Shown here piece after piece: positions 12,732-24,277 of a DNA stretch of 64,000 nt. This DNA is from Antedon mediterranea (taxonomy: Eukaryota > Echinodermata > Crinoidea > Comatulida > Antedonidae), in NCBI RefSeq assembly GCF_964355755.1, contig NC_092673.1:34729648-34793647 (forward strand). The letters run 5' to 3'. Under the pieces are notes generated by a model, which saw nothing but the letters and a program-made list of their open reading frames with translations, was not told the DNA's origin and did no database searches. The position numbers and the translations under genes are program-made. How positions within the stretch are numbered: the first letter of the stretch is position 1; each line of letters starts with the position of its first letter.

Positions 12732-15229
12732 ATGGATGATGATAATGATAAAAAGTAAGTTGTATTTATGTCTCAGATTTGATGTCTGGTTGCCCAGACC
12801 TTAGGATAGAAACTAGGCTAGCCGCTACTTTTGACGTGTGTGCGAGAATATCATCAGTACTTACACAGTACACTGCTACAACAACATTATAGTATTATAA
12901 TTATAATATATTTATATTATAGGCCTATATATAGTATATAGGCTATTTCACTGCAGTTGAGTGCAGTTTCTTTACAAAAACCAAATACAATATAGCCTAG
13001 ATTACTGTAGGCCTAGGCTAGGCGTGTCCGTCCTAAAACTAAGCCCTACCAACGTGATTAATCCATGCCAAATATTGAAATAAAGCTCATACATTTTTAT
13101 ACCATATTTTTTAAACTTTTTAAATTATATTTATGACTTTTTTAATTTTTTTATTTTTTTTTTATATTTTCAGAACATTTCTCATTGACATAAACATAAA
13201 ATACCAGTTTACAGGAACAGAGGGTGATATTGTTGAGAGACTAAAGAATGGTATATATAAATTATTTACTTTTTTCAATACTTTAACAAAATGTTTATCC
13301 ACACAATTGTTTATCATTACTATATTTTCTATTTTTCATTTAGATAAAGAATCAATGAAGAATTCCTGTAATTCTTTGCTTAACACCGGATCAATTAACA
13401 ATGGTAAGCTTTGTAATTGTTTAGACAGACTGCATATACATGATTCATGCTATGAAAGCCCTCTTCTTGCAGAGATGACAAAAAACATGGTGACCAGCGA
13501 AGCTGTAGCAATGTTTTCAAAGGGTTCCTAGACACCATGTTAATTTTTAAAAGGGTCGTATAAGAAAAAAAATTACTGTAAAATGTTAAAAGATTGCCCT
13601 ACATCACTGAAGGAAATTGAAATGTTTTTTGATTGTCTAAAATCTATCGAAAAAACACCACACAGTAAAAGCATAGGCGATTCTTTTTAGGATTTTTAAA
13701 TTTACATGGTGTCCGGGAATCTGCAAAATGTCTTCTGTAGCACGAAAATGATCTATTTAATTGATATCTTACTAGCGCTCCTCTCTGGTTTGTGATAATA
13801 AACAAAACAATGCATTTTGTTATGCCCATTAGATACTTCATTTGATATATCTGTCACTGCTGTCCACATCTCCAATGCTGTAACTAAGCAAATGTGTACC
13901 GTCAAAGCTGATCAACCAATCAGTGAAGCTCTTGAAGTACTTGCCACAGCAACAGAATTAAGACAGACAATGGGATCAGGTTGGTAATTCTTTCGTGGTG
14001 AGGGTGATCAGTGAGGTAAAGGAGAATGATGACAATAATGATGACTATCATTTGTAGTAATAGGGAGGTTTTACAACGCTACGAAAACGGACACATCACG
14101 CACACATTCGGCGTTTTCATAAGCCAGTAAAAATCTGTTTCTTATGGCAAAGAAATATTGAGGGCGCTATCCGAAATATGCCTGTGGAGGTACGTGTTGC
14201 TTGGCTGCCTAGGCCTAGCGTAACATCAAAGCGGTTGTTTATTTGAATAAATACGGTATATGAATATAACTACTGTACTTACTTTTTATCTATCATACTT
14301 TTAATATTTTAGAACCAGCCCCTCAAGAAAACATGGCGCGTACTATTACTGAAGACAGACCAGAATCTGATATTGTTAAACAGAGCATGAATGCTATACT
14401 GCCCTCATGTGTTTCAATCATCAAACCTCAAACGGAACATCATATTAAATCTAAAAATAAAAAGGTTACGAACACTACAAGATGTAGGCCGCGACCCATA
14501 GCTATCAAACCTCAACCTCCTACTATTTACGGCCACACAGCCAGCACCTCGCAGCAGTTTGTTCCGTTAATTTTAAAACCAGTTAATAACCCTTTCACCA
14601 TAATTCCACAAACACAAGTAGTTCAAACAGACGATACTATGGCAATCAAGAAACCCATGTCGTGTAGCCAACCGATTTCACCACAAGCATCAGAGTTTGT
14701 TAATAATCAAAAATCTTTTGCATCTGATCTTCACACGTTTCGACCGGTTAAACCAAACGAACTGCTTCTAGACATATACGAAAGTCACTTACATATGTTT
14801 GCAGAGAGTGTCTACTCAAGGTCAAGTCTGTGGGACAAAGTTGCCACCAAAATGGTGGAACACGGTTACAAAGTTACAGGGTGCCAGTGTAACAATAGGT
14901 GGCGATATTTACTAGCTACATTTAATAAAGTTGCAGCTAGTGGTGAGGGTACACATTCTTTTAAGTATTTTAACCGTGTAGCTGAAATTCTTCATAAAAA
15001 AAGTACAATGCCTGGCGTGAAGTCGCAAGGAGTACTTGACGAGGCCATGCTTGAGGTGCTTGGTCATGCGGAACAGCCGGTTGTCAAGAAACGACGAAGG
15101 AGAAAGGAGGACGAGAAAGACGAATTAATAGCAACATTAAGTAAAAAGATGGAACAATTACAAGAAATGCAGAATGAGATGACTACCTTTTTATCAGAAT
15201 TTAAGAGTGGCGCTATTAAAAAGCAATAA
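12732..15229 (+). CDS. Myb/SANT-like (trihelix-type) DNA-binding protein, six exons
   Basis: Model exons are 12732-12754, 13174-13250, 13344-13403, 13473-13523, 13833-13979 and 14313-15229; phases close to give 424 aa. The last exon is the most secure. It encodes a Pro/Gln-rich linker and then a Myb/SANT-like DNA-binding fold: LLLDIYESHLHMF, SSLWDKVATKMVEHGYKVTG, CNNRWRYLLATFNK, YFNRVAEIL. A basic nuclear-localisation-like stretch (KKRRRRKEDEK) and a C-terminal coiled coil (ELIATLSKKMEQLQEMQNEM) follow. This architecture suits a nuclear DNA-binding protein that oligomerises; similar proteins are often related to transposon-derived Myb factors. Donors after exons 4 and 5 are weak (GTTCCT, GTTGGT) and were chosen because only they keep phase, so the N-terminal half is less certain. 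The stop codon overlaps an AATAAA; further AATAAA sites lie near 15484 and 15605. Confidence 0.7.
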
Positions 15230-15286
15230 ACAAATATATATAAAGATTAAATAATTAATTATCAATGATGATTAAAAATCAAGGTA

Positions 15287-15321
15287 GGTGTACTCATGGA
15301 GGTATACCTCCATGGTGTACT
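15287..15321. mobile_element. Ultra-short palindromic insertion (19 bp) with perfect 8-bp TSD
   Basis: The 19-bp element CATGGAGGTATACCTCCAT (15295-15313) is bracketed by GGTGTACT at 15287-15294 and GGTGTACT at 15314-15321. The element is nothing but two facing arms. It lies in the 3' untranslated region just downstream of the SANT gene stop codon, so it is probably transcribed as a small stem. Confidence 0.75.
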
Positions 15322-15921
15322 ACAGTATTTTCTCAAATGTTAATACTGTATATAACCATCATCAATTCAATGAATTTTTTTTTTATTTTAAACTGTTTAA
15401 AAAAGAAAATTATGAAAAAAGTTAAAATATGTTACACAGATACATAGAATAAATTAGATAATTGAATTGTGAACATTGCATTCAATAAAAAACAAAGCAA
15501 TTTGTTTTGTTGCAACATATACAATTGTGTTTTTATATTTTGTTTAATATTTCTGTAAATGTATTAAAGTGAAACCTATTTGTCTAAACCAAAATCTTAC
15601 AAATAATAAATAAATTTGAAAAAAATATGTCAAGCCTAATCAACCATTAACTGTATACAGTACTGTAAATTTTTATATGAAAAGCACATTGAGGGCGCAT
15701 GTTTACTGTAATTTCCAGAGCCATATAATAATGGCTCTGGTAATTTCGAAGAACCGCTGACCCCGCAGTGTTGTCTGGTTGTTTTTGACAATGGTAAACG
15801 CGTTTTTAATTATTATGATGCATTGTTAACGCGATTAGTCATCAAGTTGTGTTGTTGTGTGTCATCGCTGCTCTGGTTGTTTTCGGTGTGATTTTTCGTA
15901 AAAGGAACCGTTTTTTAAGCT

Positions 15922-18900
15922 ATGGGTCTTTTTGGAAAGACACCCCAGAAGGATCCAAAAGAACAAGTAAAATATTCATGCCGTAAATATTATCAAAGGT
16001 TATACATAGGTTTAGTTAGGCTAATGTTTATCCTAGGCCTAGGCTAGATAGGCATACTAGCAGGCCTCGTTTGGGGAAATATCGTCGTTTCCCTGACTGA
16101 CTTCCCTGCTCATCTTCGCCCTACTAGGCCTAGGCCTAGTACTACTAGGAGTACTCTACACTACTAGCTATGCCTAGGGTATGTAGTCATAGTCATTTGT
16201 AGTCTTGGACCACGTATGAGTTTTGTATTATTTTGTTTAATGTAATAGCGTAATATTTAATAATATAGCCTAGCTAGCCTATTTTATAATCATAATATAG
16301 GCCTAGGCCTAAATGCATTTTTATTTATTTATTAAATATTAATTAAATTAAGATATGAAGATGAATAGAAATGACTGGTGCCTAAAGTAAAACTAAAATT
16401 TTAAAATTATTTTTTATTTTGTGCTACAATTTACAAATTTCTTTAAAACGTTGTTAATGTTAAGTTAGGCCGGCTTGCATTATTTTCAGCTGATTGGTGG
16501 ACCTATTTTTATTCAATCTTCTTTTCATTTATTAAGGTGAGACAATGGTCGTCATCGTTACGAAAACAGCAGAGGGTCCTTGATAGGCAGATAATGGGTA
16601 TGTTATGGATCATTGCTGTCTGATCATTCCGGCTGCCATAAACCAACTTTTCTTACCAATTGTTTTTTTCTCACCATTGCCTAGAGAGGGATTTCTTTTG
16701 GAAAGTACTTACGGCGATCAAAATGAACAGTATGCACTGTCACGTTCTTGGCGATCCTTTACAGTGCCAACAGTGGCCACAACATTTTTTAAATGCAAAT
16801 ATATCTACATATACCCTCAAAACTTAACCCTAAAAAAATAAATAAATGATATTTTCCTCCAAACATTGTGCTAGTCCAACTATATAATTTAGATAATAAT
16901 AATGTTGAAGTTTACCAACATTTTATTTATATTTATTGATTGTGACTGTCACATGATAATAAAATCTAGTAAAATTAAAAATGTTTAAATATTTTTGTTA
17001 TGTTATATTTTAAGCAATAAAAAGAGAAGAAGAGAAGGTCAAACGATCATTAAAAGATGCTGCAAAGAAGGGACACAAAGATGTATGTACGGTTTTAGCT
17101 AAAGAAATAGTCGGCTCTAAGAAAGCAGTGACACGTTTACACACCTCAAAAGCACAACTGAATTCAGTCGACATGCAGATGAAAAATCAGCTAGGTGAGC
17201 TAAATTTGTAGATGTCGTAGACCCAGTCTTCATAGTGACGTTGGGATTATTCAATGTACTGATAGAAAGTACAGGGTGCTGTATCTTTAGTTATACTGTC
17301 AAAATTCTATTAGACTATACGTAACTTAGACTATACGTAACTTAGACTATACGTAACTTAGACTATACGTAACTTAGACTATACGTAACTTAGACTATAC
17401 GTAACTTAGACTATACGTAACTTAGACTATACGTAACTTACGCCCGTATTCTTAAACCGGACTTTAGTCGTAGTTCGAAGTTCGACTTGGAAAAGTCGTA
17501 GTTCGAACTATTACTTCAAATTCGATTCAAAAACGAAGTAGTCGAAGTTTGCAGTTCGACTTAATGAAGTCGAGCTTTTAGTCGAGTTGCACACGTCTGG
17601 GTAACAAAGGCTATACATTGGCCAATGACAAGAGAGTATTTGAGGAGCAGACGAAATTTTGCGCATTGATATCACTTTCCATTTCTTACAACACTTTTTA
17701 CGCATCAGGACTATATACATGAAAAATAATTTTAATCGTTAATTATTAGAACAATATCAGTATTAATTTAACAGTGAAGTATATTTGATTAACAACAAAT
17801 AAAATCTTAAAAATATATTTAGGAACCATGGCGGTACGGTAACTTTTATATTTTCTAGGACCCCAACAAAGTATGATCGCCACGAACCACGCACTTCATA
17901 GCGTGACAAGAAAGCGCTAGGCCCCCTAAACATTCCATCGCGTGGTGAATTGCCGCATCTCCCATTGTCGCTATGGCGTGACGTAGCTCAAGTCGGACTT
18001 GCGCGAAGAAAATAATGTAATTTGTATACAGTTGTAAATAAAGATGATTTTCATTATTATAATTTATACCAATGTATATTTAATTAAGCTAATATAAATA
18101 TAGATATTTCATTCTTCAATATCTGGCCAATATAACAACTCAATGACTGTTACGTTTTTTATAAACATCGTTTAAAAACCATTTAGTCGACCATTTAGTC
18201 TGCCCCCTCCAGGACTAAAAAAATCGATCAAAATCCGTCTCGATTTAGTCGAGGTTGGCCTGATTTAGTCGGTGATTTAGTTGAAGTTCGGTTTATGAAT
18301 TAAAATGACGTCATTTTTTTAGTTTTAGCTCGAACTACGACTAAAGTCCGGTTTAAGAATACGGGCGTTAGACTATACGTAACTTAGACTATACGTAACT
18401 TAGACTATACGTAACTTAGACTATACGTAACTTACGCCCGTATTCTTAAACCGGACTTTAGTCGTAGTTCGAAGTTCGACTTGGAAAAGTCGTAGTTCGA
18501 GCTATTACTTCAAATTCGATTAAAAAACGAAGTAGTCGAAGTTTGCAGTTCGACTTAATGAAGTCGAGCTTTTAGTCGAGTTGCACACGTCTGGGTAACA
18601 AAGGCTATACATTGGCCAATGACAAGAGAGTATTTGAGGAGCAGACGAAATTTTGCGCATTGATATCACTTTCCATTTCTTACAACACTTTTTACGCATC
18701 AGGACTATATACATGAAAAATAATTTTAATCGTTAATTATTAGAACAATATCAGTATTAATTTAACAGTGAAGTATATTTGATTAACAACAAATAAAATC
18801 TTAAAAATATATTTAGGAACCATGGCGGTACGGTAACTTTTATATTTTCTAGGACCCCAACAAAGTATGATCGCCACGAACCACGCACTTCATAGCGTGA

Positions 18901-21900
18901 CAAGAAAGCGCTAGGCCCCCTAAACATTCCATCGCGTGGTGAATTGCCGCATCTCCCATTGTCGCTATGGCGTGACGTAGCTCAAGTCGGACTTGCGCGA
19001 AGAAAATAATGTAATTTGTATACAGTTGTAAATAAAGATGATTTTCATTATTATAATTTATACCAATGTATATTTAATTAAGCTAATATAAATATAGATA
19101 TTTCATTCTTCAATATCTGGCCAATATAACAACTCAATGACTGTTACGTTTTTTATAAACATCGTTTAAAAACCATTTAGTCGACCATTTAGTCTGCCCC
19201 CTCCAGGACTAAAAAAATCGATCAAAATCCGTCTCGATTTAGTCGAGGTTGGCCTGATTTAGTCGGTGATTTAGTTGAAGTTCGGTTTATGAATTAAAAT
19301 GACGTCATTTTTTTAGTTTTAGCTCGAACTACGACTAAAGTCCGGTTTAAGAATACGGGCGTTAGACTATACGTAACTTAGACTATACGTAACTTAGACT
19401 ATACGTAACTTAGACTATACGTAACTTAGACTATACGTAACTTAGACTATACGTAACTTAGACTATACGTAACTTAGACTATACGTAACTTAGACTATAC
19501 GTAACTTAGACTATACGTAACTTAGACTATACGTAACTTAGACTATACGTAACTTAGACTATACGTAACTTAGACTATACGTAACTTAGACTATACGTAA
19601 CTTAGACTATACGTAACTTAGACTATACGTAACTTCAAGGCAAAGTTTATCTTAGTAAAATGTGATTTTGTTTTCTTTATACAATTTGGTCGTTAAGATG
19701 CTTGACTTCGGATATCCCTAGGTCATGCGTTCAAATGCTGTCTGGCTTTTTCTTAACAAAATTACAACTCACCACTCCCAAATTGTTTATTTTTAAATAG
19801 AATATCTTGTGTATATATTTGTGTGCCTGTTTCTCCAGGAGATGAATGTAGCAAAACAACCGAGAATCCAGACATTCTCAACCACACTTTATTTCCTTTT
19901 GGAATCATATGATGTACCACAAACCTACCTTTAATAGTGGAATCATATGATGTACCACAAACCTACCTTTAATAGTGGAATCATATATGATGTACCACAA
20001 ACCTACCTTTAATAGTGGAATCATATGATGTGCCACAAACCTACCTTTAATAGTGGAATCATATGATGTACCACAAACCTACCTTTAATAGTGGAATCAT
20101 ATGATGTACCACAAACCTACCTTTAATAGTGGAATCATATGATGTGCCACAAACCTACCTTTAATAGTGGAATCATATGATGTACCACAAACCTACCTTT
20201 AATAGTGGAATCATATGATGTACCACAAACCTACCTTTAATAGTGGAATCATATGATGTACCACAAACCTACCTTTAATAGTGGAATCATATGATGTACC
20301 ACAAACCTACCTTTAATAGTGGAATCATATGATGTACCACAAACCTACCTTTAATAGTGGAATCATATGATGTACCACAAACCTACCTTTAATAGTGGAA
20401 TCATATGATGTACCACAAACCTACCTTTAATAGTGTTAAACAATATTTCTCTTGTAAACAGAGAAAAGAAGGAACACCATCATAAAAAATACATACAAAG
20501 TGTTAACATAATTGACTGATATTACAAATAAAGCCATTTATAACAGATTTTCCAGGAAAGCCCAAAAAGAGCTTATTTCCATTGAGATCCTTTTATAATC
20601 TAAAATAAATATTACAAAGTAAAGACAGACCGACCGACATAGTGAACTATAGAGTCGCGTCCACCCACGCGACTAATTGTCTGTACATCAAAACAGTTAA
20701 AAAAGTACAGAAAAGCGATAAAACGCATAGTGATACCGGACTGACCGACAGACCGACCGACATAGTGAACTATAGAGTCGCGTCCACGCGACTAAAAAGG
20801 CTATGATTGACTAGTTATTTATTTAAAAACGTATTTACAGTATACAGGATGAAAAAAACATATCAGTTAAAGAATAATGAATACATTCACTAATAATTAA
20901 TTCCTTTACATCTTAATATATATATTTTGATTTTAAATAACACAGCGTTGTTTGTTTATTTACAGCTATGGTGCGGATGTCTGGTGCATTAGAGAAAAGT
21001 GCTGAAGTTATGAAATCTATGCAGTCACTTTGTAAAATAGGTGAAATCCAGGGTGTCATGACAGAGATGTCAAAAGAGATGATGAAGGTATAGTAATAAT
21101 GTTTTGCTTGTTCACACAGTAAATAAATCTGTGAGAAGAAAAGAAGAAGCTTTCCAAAAAAAATAAACATTTGGAGAAAAGTTTTACTTGTATTGAGGTG
21201 TGTTCGCACTGAGGCTGGATGGAGAAAACTTTTTTGTGGTCCACACACATACATTTTGTATGGAATTTTAAGTGACTTTGTGTGAACAAGGCAATCTAAC
21301 AACAGGAGAATGAGCTTTACAAGATCAAATGTTTACCTCTAGTTTCGAAACGATAAGTCTCCGCCGCCTAAATGCTCGACTCATTTTCAAAGTTGTTAGA
21401 TTGCCTGGGTGTGAACAGATCCATTCCTATTATCATTACACCCATTTTTCATGATATTTTAATTGGCCACCAGACCAGAATTTGGACTTGGTATGAACGT
21501 AGCTTTAATATAATTAAACATTGGAAGGAATTTGTCTTTATGTTTTGTGATTTTAGGCTGGAATTATTGAAGAGATGATAGAAGACACTTTTGAAAGTTT
21601 AGAAGATCAGGATGAACTGGAGGATGCTGCACAAGAGGAGGTCGACAAAGTTCTATTTGAAATTACAGCAGGTTAGTGAATGATTGATACAGATAGGTGA
21701 ATGAAAAGTAAAATGAATGAGAACAAAGAAAGAAATCAATGGATTATTGAATACGGTATAACCTACGGGGACACCTCATTCATAATCTTACTAGGAATGC
21801 CTTCTGAATAGAATCCCCTGGATAGGGTTGTCCTCTGAATAAGGTGTTCAAAAGAAGGAGTCGTACTGTTATCATAAAAAAAGTGTCCCCTTAATTACTA

Positions 21901-22157
21901 ATAGGGGAGTCCCTTGTATGTTTCCTGTAGTGTTAAAGAAAGAAGAGTGTTGTGATTTTAAAATCATCAAATTAAAATGCATGTAGTTTTTTTTATAAAT
22001 TTTGCTTTTTTCCACTTCAGGTAAATTAGGAGAAGCACCTGGAGCTGTAAACGATTCACTACCCGAGCCAGAGGGCGCTGTTGGAGGCGTTGAAAGCGAA
22101 GATGAAGCAGAAGATTTAGATGAAATGCAAGCAAGATTAGAAGCTTTACGGAGTTAG
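15922..22157 (+). CDS. CHMP3: Charged multivesicular body protein 3 (ESCRT-III, Vps24)
   Basis: Six exons (15922-15966, 16537-16597, 17015-17194, 20966-21087, 21557-21671, 22021-22157) join in phase to 219 aa, close to the usual length of about 222. CHMP3 is the Vps24 subunit of ESCRT-III, polymerising on endosomal and other membranes to drive inward budding and scission with CHMP2 and the VPS4 ATPase. The N-terminus MGLFGKTPQKDPKE is the family hallmark. A basic helix (REEEKVKRSLKDAAKKGHKD) forms the core hairpin, the acidic C-terminal half is autoinhibitory (IIEEMIEDTFESLEDQDE), and the final helix DEMQARLEALRS is the MIT-interacting motif that recruits VPS4 and deubiquitinases. Intron 3 (17195-20965) is inflated by tandem repeats and a duplicated transposon, yet its splice sites are canonical. 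Confidence 0.97.
17441..18367. mobile_element. Non-autonomous inverted-repeat DNA transposon, copy 1 (PIF/Harbinger-like TSD)
   Basis: The element is 927 bp with a perfect terminal inverted repeat of about 38 bp starting CGCCCGTATTCTTAAACCGG. It is flanked by TTA on both sides; removing it restores an intact 16-bp minisatellite unit (GTAAC-TTA-GACTAT), so TTA is the target duplication. A 3-bp TWA duplication is typical of PIF/Harbinger elements. GTCGA-type subterminal repeats are abundant. A minus-strand ORF of 60-70 codons inside it has no transposase motif. Class assignment rests only on the duplication length and sequence. Confidence 0.85.
18435..19361. mobile_element. Non-autonomous inverted-repeat DNA transposon, copy 2
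   Basis: Also 927 bp and flanked by TTA, at the same position within the minisatellite unit as copy 1. Reading the two side by side I found only two substitutions, both near the left end (GAACT/GAGCT and GATTCAA/GATTAAA). It therefore arose by duplication of array plus element, not by a second insertion. Confidence 0.85.
19901..20434. repeat. 38-bp minisatellite, 14 copies, in CHMP3 intron 3
   Basis: The unit begins GGAATCATATGATGTACCAC and ends CTTTAATAGT. Fourteen copies plus one 2-bp AT insertion (third copy) account exactly for 534 bp. Two copies carry GTGCC in place of GTACC. It follows the 16-bp array by 270 bp and has no sequence relation to it. Confidence 0.95.
20625..20796. repeat. 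GACA-type dispersed repeats, two adjacent copies
   Basis: A truncated copy (20625-20674) and a full tail (20702-20796) both end CATAGTGAACTATAGAGTCG then a CGTCCACGCGAC palindrome. The second has the GATAAAACGCATAGTGATAC leader. Same family as at 5640 and 6290. They sit 170 bp or more upstream of CHMP3 exon 4. Confidence 0.75.
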
Positions 22158-23296
22158 AATTATATCAATTCATAAATGCTTTTTTTCTTTATGCTGTTCC
22201 ATTTTCTATGTCAGAAATGGTTGCACCATAATGGACTACTCAATTTCTAAATTAATTTTTATTTTTTTGTACATCCGCTACTTTTAATCTGTGTCCTTCG
22301 TAACATTTCAAAAAAGAGTTACTGGAAGTGTTGCTCTAGAAACTTTATTAGTTGCTTGTCTAAATTGCATAAAGTAGAATTCCTCTTTAATATTTGTATG
22401 ATATTTAAACATAATGATGCCCCAAATGATAATGTCCCCTAAATAGGGTTTTCCTTGAATATTGGTGACCCAAAAGAGGGGTTCTAATGTAGGATGTTTC
22501 ACATTTTGGGGAGGTACACACAACTGGGTAAGAGACGAACCATTGAAAAGCTGTGGGCTAGTTAAAGGGGCATCATTGTAAGGTGTGTGTCCCTTTCAAT
22601 TAAGTCATGATATGCCCACTGTAAGCTATGATGTTTTAGCATTTTAAGTATATTTGGAGTATACTTAACTTACCACTAAATTATTTTTTGTTGGTAAATC
22701 TATTTTTGCTCAACACCATGCTGCCCCTTTTTTCTGCTTACTTTTTGTACTACAGAAATTGGGGTCTAGTAGTCCTAAAAAGGTTTTCGTTTACATACTT
22801 GTAATGTGAATGATTTTTTTCACATTTTTTTTTCTTTCCATAAACCAAAAAAAAAACACGGTTATGTGAATTCCCAATTGCAAATTAATATTTAGGTAAA
22901 GAAATGTTTTTCTTTTCTCCTTTTATTCACAAATATTTTTTTTTAAATATTCATAGTTACGAATGTTGTAACATTAATTGCTCGTAGTATAGTTCCCTAT
23001 ATTGTATATATAAAATAATTTTATAAATTTAAATATTTGACATAAGATTTCATATGGTAAGCAGATTATTATATTGAAATATAATGTTAAGGAAAACTCA
23101 TTAATTTAATATTAAATGATTTTATTATTATATCACTTAGTGAAATGTTTTATTGTATTTATTTACAGAAAAAATATTTAACTGAAATATTTCAATATTT
23201 ATATAGATTTTTATAAACTCATAATGGGAGTGTCAAATATGCAAACTATTTGTGGGCAGAAGTTCAAATTGTGTATTTACGTCAGTTAAACAATTA

Positions 23297-23453
23297 AAAC
23301 TTGGATCCCACTTGGAGACAACGTAAGGGAGTACGTGCAACGCAAGTGGGTTGACCAATCAAAAGCGACCGTTTGGATGATCCATCGATTATGATTGGTC
23401 AAATTACTTGTGATACGTTTGCGTCCTATTGTGAACCAAACTTGATCAGGTCA
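23297..23453. mobile_element. MITE-like inverted repeat, family A (copy 3)
   Basis: The ends AACTTGGATCCCACTT and, inverted, GTGAACCAAACTTGATC match the family. The interior GGTTGACCAATCAAAAGCGA faces ATTATGATTGGTCAAATTAC, flanked by ACGCAAGT and GTTTGCGTC. Confidence 0.7.
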
Positions 23454-23871
23454 AAACATTGACGCGTGAATAAAGGAAAGAAAATACCTTGTTATTAAGT
23501 TGTATAACAGTGAAAAATATATTGTTTATTCTAGCATATCACTGGGCGTGTTGCAGTTTCTTTTCGTTTTATATTCGTATTAGAATTATTTTGGGCTTAT
23601 TATTCTGAACAGTTTTCACGCCTTAATTCATTTTTATTCAGTTAAAACTGTTCTGTTATATACGTTATTTTTGGTCTATATCATTTTTATTTAATAAATA
23701 TTTGCTAATTTATCAAATTGATCATAAAATAAAATTGTATAGTAGGTATAAGTTTCGTGGCGGATAAAGACGTTCTGTGTTACTTTATAGTACAGTACAT
23801 TGCGAGCGCATTTTGTGATACAGTATTGTACTTAACAACAAAATTGTATTTTCGTTTTGAAAGGGGTAGTT

Positions 23872-23943
23872 ACGCCTATATTATATTGCACGCCTATGTT
23901 ATATTGCACGCCTATATTATATTGCAGGCCTATATTATATTGC
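23872..23943. repeat. 18-bp tandem repeat, four copies
   Basis: The unit ACGCCTATATTATATTGC is repeated four times with one or two changes per copy. Because 18 is a multiple of three it creates a short repetitive open frame, which I do not regard as coding. Confidence 0.9.
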
Positions 23944-24277
23944 ACTCCCAATAGAAATATCTAGGAACTTTTAATTAGTAGGACTTGTAGGCCTATGGTC
24001 TTTCACTTTAAGTGGTAAAATGTTTTAGGTTGGATACGTCTAGGACTATATATTGCCAATTTTTAATTTAGTATTCAGGAATTGAAAATGGGATTGATAC
24101 TGTGCGTCATTTTGAGACACATTAAAGCTACATTCTTTCGACGCCCGTTTCGACGCCTCTTTCCGTTCCTTGATAATTTTCTATACTAACGTTGCAAAGG
24201 TGCAATGTATATTAAGTTTATAGGTATGGACATACAATTAAAAATGCGCGCTCAATTTATCCCCAAAAGGCGCGAAG

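Larger units (their letters stand above)
17310..19633. repeat. 16-bp minisatellite interrupted by two copies of a transposon
   Basis: The unit is TTAGACTATACGTAAC. There are about 8 copies at 17310-17440, 4 at 18368-18434 and 17 at 19362-19633, nearly identical. The blocks are separated by two 927-bp transposon copies (17441-18367 and 18435-19361). The array lies wholly in intron 3 of CHMP3. Confidence 0.95.
22158..24240. other. CHMP3 3' region and intergenic DNA
   Basis: No gene is visible. The stretch holds remnants of a repeat with paired words such as GTCCCCTAAATAGGG (22433) and CTTGAATATTGGTGACC, a family A MITE (23297-23453), an AATAAA near 23466 that could end a long CHMP3 transcript, and a small 18-bp tandem array. 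Confidence 0.5.

Noticed and set aside
17511-18714. Two near-identical minus-strand ORFs of 64-69 codons
   Set aside because: They are the same internal stretch of a duplicated non-autonomous transposon, have no transposase motif, and differ because of substitutions between copies.
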